Shown piece by piece: positions 54,502 through 62,900 of a DNA stretch of 64,000 nucleotides. Both the position numbers and the translations under genes were made by a program. This DNA comes from Flavobacteriales bacterium (lineage in GTDB: Bacteria > Bacteroidota > Bacteroidia > Flavobacteriales_F > PHOS-HE28). The notes under the pieces were generated by a model. That model had not been told where the DNA came from, ran no database searches, and saw only the letters and a program-made list of their open reading frames with translations. Numbering within the stretch: the stretch's first letter is position 1; the number at the start of each line of letters is the position of its first letter. Location: positions 558,001 to 622,000 of the forward strand of contig JADJWA010000001.1 in the NCBI GenBank assembly GCA_016716605.1, written 5' to 3'.

Positions 54502-55521
54502 ATGCCCCTGCTCCGCAACGCCGACCTCCAGCCCTTCAACACCTTCGGCATCGCCGTTAAGGCGGATGCGCTCTGCAGCTTCCAAGCGGTGGAAGAATTG
54601 CGCGCGTTGCTGGCCGCGCCGGAGCTCAGTGCCCTGCCGCGCCTCGTGCTTGGCGGCGGCAGCAACATCCTCTTCACCCGCGATTTCGAAGGACTGGTGC
54701 TGCTGAATGAAGTCCCGGGCATCGCAATCGAAGCCGAGATGGACGATCGCGTCGTGGTGCGCGCTGGCGCCGGCGTGGTGTGGCATGACCTGGTGATGCA
54801 CTGCGTGGCCAAGGGCTGGGGCGGGCTCGAGAACCTCAGCCTGATTCCCGGCAAGGTGGGCGCAGCGCCCATGCAGAACATCGGTGCGTACGGCGTGGAG
54901 ATCAAGGATTGCTTCGTTTCGTTGGAAGCCTTGCGCGTGAGCGATGGTGAGGTCATTCGCTTCGATCGCTCGGCTTGTTCATTCGGCTACCGCGAGAGCT
55001 TCTTCAAACGCGAAGGCAAGGATCGATTCATCATCCTGAATGTCAGCTTTACCCTCACGAAGCGCGATCACCTCATCCGTACCGCCTACGGCGACATCCA
55101 AGGTGAGCTGTCCCGGATGGGCGTGGCGCAACCGACGATCAAGGATGTGAGCGACGCGGTGATCGCCATCCGCAGCAGCAAACTGCCGGACCCCAAGGTG
55201 CTGGGCAACGCAGGGAGCTTCTTCAAGAACCCGGTGGTGGATGCACGCGTCGCAGAGCGCATCAAGCTCGCTCACCCGAACGCACCGGTCTATCCAGCAG
55301 GCGAAGGCCACAGCAAGCTTGCGGCAGGCTGGCTCATTGAGCAATGCGGCTGGAAGGGCAGGCGCATCGGCGCATGCGGGGTGCATGAGAAGCAGGCACT
55401 GGTGCTGGTGAACCACGGCGGCGCCACGGGCGCTGAGGTCTGGGAACTGAGCGATCAAGTGCTTCGCAGTGTGCGCGAGCGCTTCGGCGTGGAGCTGGAG
55501 CGCGAGGTGAATATCATCTAG
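54502..55521 (+). CDS. murB: UDP-N-acetylenolpyruvoylglucosamine reductase
   Basis: MurB reduces UDP-GlcNAc-enolpyruvate to UDP-MurNAc with NADPH and FAD, in the cytoplasmic phase of peptidoglycan synthesis. The 339-residue protein has the FAD-binding blocks LQPFNTFGIAVKA, LVLGGGSNILFT and SLIPGKVGAAPMQNIGAYG, the GYRESFFK segment of type I MurB, and the catalytic-Ser block LGNAGSFFKNPVV. The length fits type I (E. coli-like) enzymes. It is not adjacent to other mur genes, which in most bacteria form the dcw cluster; a short upstream -7 element suggests its own promoter. Confidence 0.96.
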   Translation: MPLLRNADLQPFNTFGIAVKADALCSFQAVEELRALLAAPELSALPRLVLGGGSNILFTRDFEGLVLLNEVPGIAIEAEMDDRVVVRAGAGVVWHDLVMHCVAKGWGGLENLSLIPGKVGAAPMQNIGAYGVEIKDCFVSLEALRVSDGEVIRFDRSACSFGYRESFFKREGKDRFIILNVSFTLTKRDHLIRTAYGDIQGELSRMGVAQPTIKDVSDAVIAIRSSKLPDPKVLGNAGSFFKNPVVDARVAERIKLAHPNAPVYPAGEGHSKLAAGWLIEQCGWKGRRIGACGVHEKQALVLVNHGGATGAEVWELSDQVLRSVRERFGVELEREVNII

Positions 55522-55542
55522 GCGGTTGGGGGTTGGGGGTTG

Positions 55543-55561
55543 TCCCGGGTCAAGCCCGGGA
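55543..55561. repeat. Short palindromic intergenic element after murB
   Basis: TCCCGGG (55543-55549) pairs with CCCGGGA (55555-55561), plus a wobble T-G, loop CAA. It lies 21 bases after the murB stop with no T run. It could end murB or be a dispersed palindrome; other copies cannot be seen in this window. Confidence 0.45.
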
Positions 55562-55664
55562 TGACAAGGCAGGTTGAGGGTAAACAGCCGTCACTGATGC
55601 TGCAGCGTTCGAGGGCTGAGGGTTGAATGCCAATGACCAGCATCCAACGGGCATGCCCGGCGCA

Positions 55665-55672
55665 TAGCTTTG
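55665..55672 (+). promoter_or_regulatory. Bacteroidota -7 promoter element of the second toxin-antitoxin pair
   Basis: TAGCTTTG is a perfect TAnnTTTG, 16 bases before the antitoxin ATG at 55689. No -33 TTTG at the usual distance. Confidence 0.45.
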
Positions 55673-55688
55673 GCGGAAACACGGTATC

Positions 55689-55910
55689 ATGTTCACGAAG
55701 CTCGACCTGATCGAACGCATCATTGCCACCAATGATGAACATGTGCTGGCCAAGGTGAGCAAGGCGTTGGAGGCTGAGGCCGGCGAGTTCCGATTCACCA
55801 AGGAGCAATTGGCCATGCTCGAGGAGCGGCGAGAAGCGCGGCGGCAAGGCAAAGGCAAGGGATACTCCCTGAAGGAGGTGAAGGCCATGCTGAAGCGCAA
55901 GCGCGCATGA
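55689..55910 (+). CDS. Putative antitoxin, small charged protein
   Basis: This 73-residue, strongly charged and helical protein (FTKLDLIERIIATNDEHVLA ... FTKEQLAMLEERREARRQGKGKG) starts 16 bases after a -7 element and overlaps the following RelE-like toxin start by four bases (ATGA). Location and size fit the antitoxin of a type II pair, although no specific antitoxin family can be named from what I see. Confidence 0.75.
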   Translation: MFTKLDLIERIIATNDEHVLAKVSKALEAEAGEFRFTKEQLAMLEERREARRQGKGKGYSLKEVKAMLKRKRA

Positions 55911-56209
55911 AGGCAAAGGCCATTGAGCTGCGTGACCTGGCTTGGCAGGAATGGCAGGAGGCCTCATTGCACTACGAGCTCGAGCAACCGAAACTTGGCG
56001 CGCGCTTCGACAAAGCAGTGCTCAAAGCCATTGAGGACCTGGTTCGCGTGACATGCAGCTACCCTGAACGGGTGAACGGTTTCCGATACGCCCCGGTCCA
56101 GGACTTCCCATATTGCATCGTGTTCGAGTTGACGGGTGGCCTAGCCATTGTGTACAGTGTTTTCCATATGAGTCGCAGACCATTGCGATCGAAGAAGCGG
56201 CGGCGCTGA
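55907..56209 (+). CDS. RelE/ParE-family toxin
   Basis: This 100-residue protein has the fold pattern of the superfamily: AWQEWQEASLHYELEQPKLGARFDKAVLKAI (helices), SYPERVNGFRYAPVQDFPYCIVFELTGGLAIVYSVFHMSRRP (strands). The RYAPVQDFPYCIVFE segment matches the toxin core. Overlap with the antitoxin and its position 15 bases before the next peroxidase gene indicate a compact module inserted upstream of the MauG pair. Confidence 0.85.
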   Translation: MKAKAIELRDLAWQEWQEASLHYELEQPKLGARFDKAVLKAIEDLVRVTCSYPERVNGFRYAPVQDFPYCIVFELTGGLAIVYSVFHMSRRPLRSKKRRR

Positions 56210-56223
56210 ATCCGGACCCCGCT

Positions 56224-57297
56224 ATGTCAGCGAATCGATTCGTACTTCCGACCGCTCTCGCGGCCCTGATGTCATGCCATCATCCGCCCAAGAACGCTGC
56301 ACCAACCGGATCAACACCCCTGCGACTCGAGCTCCCCGCTTGGGCTATCGCCGACACCGCGCTCCGCCTCGATTCCCCCTACGATAATCCGCTCACCGTG
56401 GAAGGCGCAGCGCTGGGCCGCATGCTCTTTCATGAAAAAGCACTGAGCGCCGATGGCTCGCTCTCTTGCGCCAGTTGCCACCTGCAGCGCTTCGCCTTCG
56501 CGGACAGCGCGCGCTTCTCCAGCGGCATGAGCGGCCAGCGCACGGCGCGCAACAGCATGCCTTTGATGAACCTGGCGTGGGACCATTTCTTCTTCTGGGA
56601 CGCCCGCGCCCTCAGCCTCGAGCTGCAGGCCTTCGAGCCGGTGACCGCGCACCGCGAGATGGCGAGCCGCTGGATCGAAGTGAGCCATCGCCTTGCGCAG
56701 GACAAGCGTTATCCGCCGCTCTTCGCCGCCGCCTTCGGCGATGCCCGCATCGACAGCCTGCGCATCGCATTCGCCCTGGCGCAGTTCGAGCGCACCATGG
56801 TCTCACTCGATTCGCGATTCGACCGCTACTTCTACGGGAAACAGGCCGATGCGCTCAATGCGCAGGAGAAGCGAGGCAAGGACCTCTTCTTCACCCGCGC
56901 GCATTGCGTCGATTGCCACGAGCCGCCGCTCTTCAAGGGGCATCATGTGCTGAACATCGGGCTCGACAGCGTGCCCACGGACCTCGGCATGGGTGCTCGC
57001 ACGGGCCTGCCCTGGCACGCGGGGCGATTCAAGACCCCTACGCTCCGCAACATCGCCGTGACGGCGCCATACATGCACGATGGCCGATTCGCCACGCTGG
57101 AGCAGGTCGTCGATTTCTATGCGGATGACGTGTTCACGGCATCGCCCACGCTCGATGAGCACATGCTGCCCTGGCGCAAAGGCGAAGTGCGGCTCTCCAA
57201 GCAGGACCGCACGGACCTGGTTGCCTTCCTGCGCACGCTCACCGATTCGGCCTTCCTCGTTGATCCGCGTTTCGGCCCTCCCGGCCACCGCCATTGA
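56224..57297 (+). CDS. MauG/cytochrome-c-peroxidase-like di-heme lipoprotein
   Basis: This 357-residue protein has a lipoprotein signal (LPTALAALMSC, Cys18), heme motifs CASCH (82-86) and CVDCH (228-232), and the C-terminal TPTLRNIAVTAPYMHDG block. It has the DNPLTVEGAALGRMLFHE block also seen in the first partial gene at the left edge and in the gene that follows, so these three share one subfamily. ATG 56224 starts the signal; the longer frame overlaps the toxin gene. It precedes a second peroxidase gene by 27 bases. Periplasmic peroxidase or protein-modifying activity is possible; no MbnP partner is adjacent. Confidence 0.93.
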   Translation: MSANRFVLPTALAALMSCHHPPKNAAPTGSTPLRLELPAWAIADTALRLDSPYDNPLTVEGAALGRMLFHEKALSADGSLSCASCHLQRFAFADSARFSSGMSGQRTARNSMPLMNLAWDHFFFWDARALSLELQAFEPVTAHREMASRWIEVSHRLAQDKRYPPLFAAAFGDARIDSLRIAFALAQFERTMVSLDSRFDRYFYGKQADALNAQEKRGKDLFFTRAHCVDCHEPPLFKGHHVLNIGLDSVPTDLGMGARTGLPWHAGRFKTPTLRNIAVTAPYMHDGRFATLEQVVDFYADDVFTASPTLDEHMLPWRKGEVRLSKQDRTDLVAFLRTLTDSAFLVDPRFGPPGHRH

Positions 57298-57324
57298 TCG
57301 TCGCACTATCGATCTTCGCCACGC

Positions 57325-58386
57325 ATGCGGCGCCTCCCCTTCCTATTCGCCTTGCTCGCCATCGCGGCGTGCCGCAAGGATCCCGCCGTGGAGCAGGCGG
57401 ATGCCTTCACGGGGCCCACGCCCTTGGCGCTGGAACTGCCGCCTTGGACGCAGAACCTGCCGCATCCGATGAACCTGCCCGCCGACAATCCGCTCACCGT
57501 GGAAGGCGTTGCGCTGGGCCGCAAGCTGTTCTATGAGAAAGCGCTGTCGGACAACTATAGCCTCAGCTGCGGATCGTGCCACCAGCAGGAGTTCGCCTTC
57601 AGCGACCCGCGTAGATTCTCGCTCGGATCGGATGGGTCCGTGGGGCGGCGGCAATCGATGCCCGTGCAGAACATGCTCTGGGACCATCTCCTCTTCTGGG
57701 ATGGCCGCGCGGCTTCGTTGGAAGAGCAAGCCTTCGGCCCCGTGGTGAATCACCTCGAGATGCGCAACCGCTGGCCCGTGGTGGAGGAACGGCTCCGCCG
57801 ACTGCCCAACTATCCCGAGCTTTTCGCTCGCGCCTTCGGATCCCCGGACATTGACAGCGTGCGCGTGGTGAAGGCCATCGCGCAATTCGAGCGCACGCTG
57901 CTCAGCTTCGATTCGCCCTTCGACCGCTACTACTACAGCGGTGATGCCACGGCCATGTCCGATGCCCAGGTGCGCGGCATGGACCTCTTCTTCGGCGAGG
58001 CCGAGTGCGACCTCTGCCACATGGCGCCGCTCTTCCAGGACCACGACCTGCGCAACATCGGCATGGCGCCCGGACCGGATCAAGGATTGGCGGAGATCAC
58101 TGGCCTCGTGAGCGATCGCGGCCGCTTCAAGGTGAACAGCCTGCGCAACATCGCCGTCACCGCGCCCTACATGCACGATGGGCGCTTCGCCATGCTGGAA
58201 GAAGTGATCGACTTCTACGCAGACAGCGTGAACATCAATGAGCCCAATCTCGATAATCACATGTGGCCCTGGACCGGCGGCCAGATCGACCTTGATGCGC
58301 AGGAGCGCGCCGACCTCAAAGCCTTCCTGGAAGCCCTCACCGATGAGCGCTTCCTGAACGATCCGGCGTTCAGCGAGCCGCAGTGA
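57325..58386 (+). CDS. MauG/cytochrome-c-peroxidase-like di-heme lipoprotein
   Basis: This 353-residue protein has a signal with a lipobox (ALLAIAAC, Cys16), hemes at CGSCH (82-86) and CDLCH (228-232), and LRNIAVTAPYMHDG at about 269-282. The heme positions are identical to those of the gene before it, indicating tandem duplication, though the two have diverged considerably. It ends this small cluster; no terminator is obvious after it. Confidence 0.93.
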   Translation: MRRLPFLFALLAIAACRKDPAVEQADAFTGPTPLALELPPWTQNLPHPMNLPADNPLTVEGVALGRKLFYEKALSDNYSLSCGSCHQQEFAFSDPRRFSLGSDGSVGRRQSMPVQNMLWDHLLFWDGRAASLEEQAFGPVVNHLEMRNRWPVVEERLRRLPNYPELFARAFGSPDIDSVRVVKAIAQFERTLLSFDSPFDRYYYSGDATAMSDAQVRGMDLFFGEAECDLCHMAPLFQDHDLRNIGMAPGPDQGLAEITGLVSDRGRFKVNSLRNIAVTAPYMHDGRFAMLEEVIDFYADSVNINEPNLDNHMWPWTGGQIDLDAQERADLKAFLEALTDERFLNDPAFSEPQ

Positions 58387-58888
58387 GGGCGTCCACTGGC
58401 ACGGGCAAACCCTACAGATTCAGCCTCGGTTCCCCTTTTGGCATCGAAGTAAAATCTCGCACGAACCCACCGTTGCCCAACCCTCGCAGGAAATTACGCT
58501 TCGATCGGACCTCATGACTGCCTGGTAAGTACTCCGTGCTTGCCAGAATGAGCCGAAGCCAAAGGCGTAACACCGCAATCCATGAACGCGGAAGCGGGGC
58601 GCGGCGCAGCAACCTGTGTGGCAACCCGTGAGTGATGCAGAACGAATTGCCGACACGCGTTAGGCAAAACAAGAAGATGTTTATACCTTCGTTCATATGA
58701 GCAGCGCTCGGGTGAGCAAGCGCTGTTCTGAAGGAGAGGGGACTGCTTCACGAATGGCCATTGGAGCGGACGGCAACGAGGGTGCAGGAATCTATGGGAT
58801 TGCCGGTGTGCGACCAGAGGATTGATGGATTGACCTTTTCTGCTCAACAGCCCACTGCGGGATGAATTGCACGAAATGTCCTGTACGC
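58387..58888. other. 502-base stretch without a supported gene
   Basis: No ORF with plausible codon use or family similarity was found. TACCTTCG at 58684-58691 could be a -7 element but has no -33 box; a 42-codon ATG frame just after it (58697-58825) has no supporting feature. The following gene's start is not near any clear promoter. Confidence 0.5.
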
Positions 58889-59953
58889 ATGAGACCAACG
58901 CAACGGCTCCAAACACTGCTGCTGTTGATGCCCGCTGCGGCCCTGGCGCAAGCTCCGAACGATTCATGCTTATCCGCCACCAATCTCATCATCAACGAAT
59001 CCGGAGCGATGTGCATTTGGGAGCCGATCGGGGTGCCGGGCACCGAGGTGTTCACCGAATCAACCACCTTAGCTGGTCCAGAGTTCCCTTATCCCTCTTC
59101 TGGATTGGCCTGTTCGGGTTACGCGTTGAATCAAACGGTTCCTTCGAACGATGTTTGGTACCGCTTCCAGCCCCTTTGCTATTTCACCTTGGAAGTCAGT
59201 CCTGGTCCATTCTATACCACGGACTCGGTGCAAATCACGATATGGCATGGACCGGATTGCAGCCAACTCGTGCCAGCGCAGTGCTTCAGCCTTACTCCTG
59301 CAGACACGATCTTAACCGAGTTAGGGAATTACGAGAACAGTTCATACTACCTGCAGATCAGCAGCACGAGCTTGAGCACGAGCTCGCAGTTCTCCTTCTG
59401 CCTCAGGGGTGAAGGGCAACCTTGCGCCCCGCAGGTGTATGCGTACGGAGCACCCACGCCGGTGCTCTGCTTCCCTTTTGAAGTCAACACGATCGACGCT
59501 GCTGCGGTGTCTGCACCAGGCGGAGCGAGCATCTTGCTAGATGACGCGTACGGACCTTACACGATTGTTTGGAGTGATGGCGTAACGGACCTCTTCAGTC
59601 GCAATGACCTTCCCGTTGGAGAGCACAGCGTTTCGGTCACCGCAGCGAACGGCTGCACGGAGGTCATTCCATTCGCGATAAACCTGGATCCCAGCCTAGG
59701 CTTCTATCACTCGACGCAGGCAGTCCCTCGCATCTATATGGATGCCAATGGGTGGGTCGTTGACCTCGGCAATGCACCCCATGGTTCAGGGACCCTGGTC
59801 GTGTACGATGCTTGCGGCAAACGACTCTTTTCACGTGCGTTCGGCGACGCATCCCGCATAGGGATCGGGGCTTTGAAGCCCGGTGTTCATCTCGCCACTT
59901 TGAATTACGCGGACGGCCGTGCGCTTCGCCTCTCCTTTGTTGCCACGCCTTGA
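58889..59953 (+). CDS. Small secreted protein with T9SS type A-like C-terminus
   Basis: This 354-residue protein (from the signal-peptide start at 58889; an upstream ATG at 58862 adds nine residues) has a signal LLLLMPAAALAQ, a beta-rich domain with APNDSCLSATNL (a form common in Bacteroidota secreted proteins), and a Cys-rich Ig/SprB-like part with YTIVWSDGVTDL. The C-terminus (GTLVVYDACGKRLFSRAFG ... GVHLATLNYADGRALRLSF) fits a type A sorting domain although the PNP part is not visible. It lies 35 bases before the protease gene in the same direction. Its role is unknown. Confidence 0.75.
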   Translation: MRPTQRLQTLLLLMPAAALAQAPNDSCLSATNLIINESGAMCIWEPIGVPGTEVFTESTTLAGPEFPYPSSGLACSGYALNQTVPSNDVWYRFQPLCYFTLEVSPGPFYTTDSVQITIWHGPDCSQLVPAQCFSLTPADTILTELGNYENSSYYLQISSTSLSTSSQFSFCLRGEGQPCAPQVYAYGAPTPVLCFPFEVNTIDAAAVSAPGGASILLDDAYGPYTIVWSDGVTDLFSRNDLPVGEHSVSVTAANGCTEVIPFAINLDPSLGFYHSTQAVPRIYMDANGWVVDLGNAPHGSGTLVVYDACGKRLFSRAFGDASRIGIGALKPGVHLATLNYADGRALRLSFVATP

Positions 59954-59988
59954 GCCGCTCGATCAAGCATTCACGACACGAAAGCGCC

Positions 59989-62900
59989 ATGAAACCCTTG
60001 AGCCGCACCTCTGAGATTATTGCTTCATTCTGGATGACCTGCACCATGCTCCCCTTGTCAGGCATTGTGTGCGCCCAGATCAATGGCATCCCTGACCATG
60101 CCAACGTTGTTGCCTACGACCGTTTCGGAGAAGCCATCCCCATGCACGACCTGGTTGTGCCTGAAGCAGCCCCTGCCTTTGGGGGGGGGGCGACCTCGTG
60201 CGTAGCCGGGTGGTTCAATCTGGTGTTCACGGACAATAACACGGGCTTCAACGATCCAATATGGGGCCCAACGTACCGCGACATAGCGTGCCGTGTATTC
60301 CGGGACCTATCTGAGCTGATTGAGCCCGCCAATCATCCGTACACACTCCAGCCGCCTTCAACGGGCTTCGTGAACATTCAGATGCGATTGTCACCGCTTC
60401 AGGTCCCGGGCGTATTGGCACAAGGCACGTCTATTTATAGCCCGATCAATTTCAGTAATGGAGAATATGTCACACCAGCAACCATGCAGCGCCGGGTGTT
60501 GGATGGTGAGGTCTGGAAAACGATCAACGGCGGCTATGACTCTTGGATTCCGCAAACCACTGCAGGCGCACCGTTCCCGAATTTCGCAGGCCAACTGTTC
60601 CATGGTCGGATCCAAGTTGACTTTAATCAATTCCCGAATACCAGTTGGCACCTCAACCCGGCGGCGCCCGTCCCGGTTCCGCCGTTTGACCTGCATTCGG
60701 TCATCTTCCACGAGGCGCTGCACACCCTTGGTGTCGCTTCATTGATCAATGCGGCCGGCGGTAGTGCGATCGGTGGCTCGAATTACTATTCTCGCTGGGA
60801 CACTCGCTTGCAGGTCGCTGGAGCACCCGTAGTGACGAATCAATGGGTGTGCAATGCGATAACGTATTCGGGTGCTGCTCTCAATGGCAACTGCGGCATG
60901 ACCTTCACCGGCCCGAACGCCAATGAGCCTGCCTTCTCACCGGCCGGGTTCATTCCAGGAACCAGCCTCAGCCACTTGGACGGCACGTGTTCCGGAGGCC
61001 TTGCGTTCTTGATGGAGCCTGCGGTGTTCACCGGCCAGACCCGCATACCCACGCTTGCCGAGGCACAGGTCCTGTGCGATCTGGGCTACCGGACAACTAC
61101 GACCGTTGGCACGGACCCGGCCTGGATCGGCACGGTTGCCACCAATTATCCACCCTGCGGTTCGCGCATTGCGGGAGTGGACGACATGTTCCGATACGCC
61201 ACCGGCGAGCAGTACACCTATCAGCAAGGACAAGCGGCCCCACTCATCATTGACGACTTCCTCCTGAATGATGAGGACCAGGCGAAGCCCAATACCGTGG
61301 CAGATGAATACGACCCCTGCGTGGAGATCCTCGTTGGCGGCGGGGTGGTCAACAATATAACGAGCACCTCCATCGACTACACACCGGATCCGGATTTCCT
61401 GGGCTGGGCCGTACTCCGATACCATCCGATCAACTCCAGCAACGGCACCCACGGGAACTACGCGCACATCTTCATCATGGTCGAGCCATCTGCCAGTTGC
61501 GAAGACTGCAACATCGTGAACGGCTGGGATTTGGAGAGTATATCATCCGAGTACTGCATGCCCTACTCGAATTTCAGGATCTCCGGACCCATGCAAGGGA
61601 ATACACCGGACCACATGTACTTCAATGGGACGAATTGGGTTGAGGATTCCGGAACCCCAACTGGCAACCTCACCTACTTTAACTTCTGCTCATCCAGCCC
61701 GCTGCCGGTGCCTCCTTCTCATAATGGCGCGCCGCTCAACCAGCACTACGCCGCCATGGTGGTAGCCGGCGCACCTGGCAGCCCGTCGTTCAATCAAGAG
61801 GGCTTGGCATTCGAACTCTGCGTTCCCATGCAGCCCAACTTGAAATATGTCCTGGACTTCTGGGCGCGAGTGCCAGCATCACCGTGCAACGCAGTGGTGG
61901 ATTTCCGCGCATTCGAGCAGCAACCGTGCACGCAAGCACAAGGACAAACCGACGTGAACGGGGGCGCCATTTCGTGCGGCGGTGGTCCCACGTTCGCGGC
62001 TATCACGTTCACGGCGGCCCAGCCGCTCAACAACCAGTGGGTGAACTACACGACGGCTCCATTCACCTTCCCTCCCGGGCCGAGCGCGAACTGGCTAGTG
62101 GCCTACGCTTCACAGAACGGTGGGAACGGCACGGTGTACATCGACGATGTGCGCATCCGCCCAGTGATCGAGATCACCGGCGTGGTCACCAATGCCTGCT
62201 TTGGGCAGGAGGATGGGCTGATTGATATCACTGTTGTGGGTGGGTCTGGGACATACGAGTTCAGCTGGAGCAACAGTTCCACTGACGAAGACCCAACCGG
62301 GCTTGCTCCGGGCGACTACACCGTGGATGTAACAGATGCACTGCTCGGTTGCTCGGCTACGGCGAACTTCACCGTGGGATCGCAGCTCTGCGGCGACCCG
62401 ATTACCGTCTCCAAGACCGTCTCCACGTCGCAGACCTACGCCGGCTCACCCGTCACTTACACCATCACGGTGTGCAACAACACGGGCAGCACCATCCCTG
62501 GTGTCACCATCACCGATGCCATCGTGTTCGGTGACCCGCAGTACTTCCAGCTCTGGCCGGGCTACACCAACCCGCTCGCCGGCAGCGGCATCACCATCGA
62601 CCTGCCGCCGGGCTGCCAGACCTTCACCTATGTGGGCTTCTTCACCAACCTGGGCACCTACCTCAACGAGGTTCATGTGGACGGCCCCGGCAACGAGGAC
62701 CCTTGGGACAATGCCATCGTGAACATTCTCGAGGGATGCCCTTTAGTCGTGGGTGGCGCTGGGGACTGCACCGAAGGCCCTGTGACGCTCTGCATGGCCT
62801 ATCACAGCGTGGTGCCCAATGTGGGCGCAGTGGAGTTCGATTTGATCTATCCGAGCTTCCTGTCACCGCCAACAGACCTGAGTGGCGCGACGAGCAGTTT

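Noticed and set aside
58697..58825. 42-codon plus-strand frame after TACCTTCG
   Set aside because: Codon use and composition give no support and the -33 box is missing; it cannot be told from chance.
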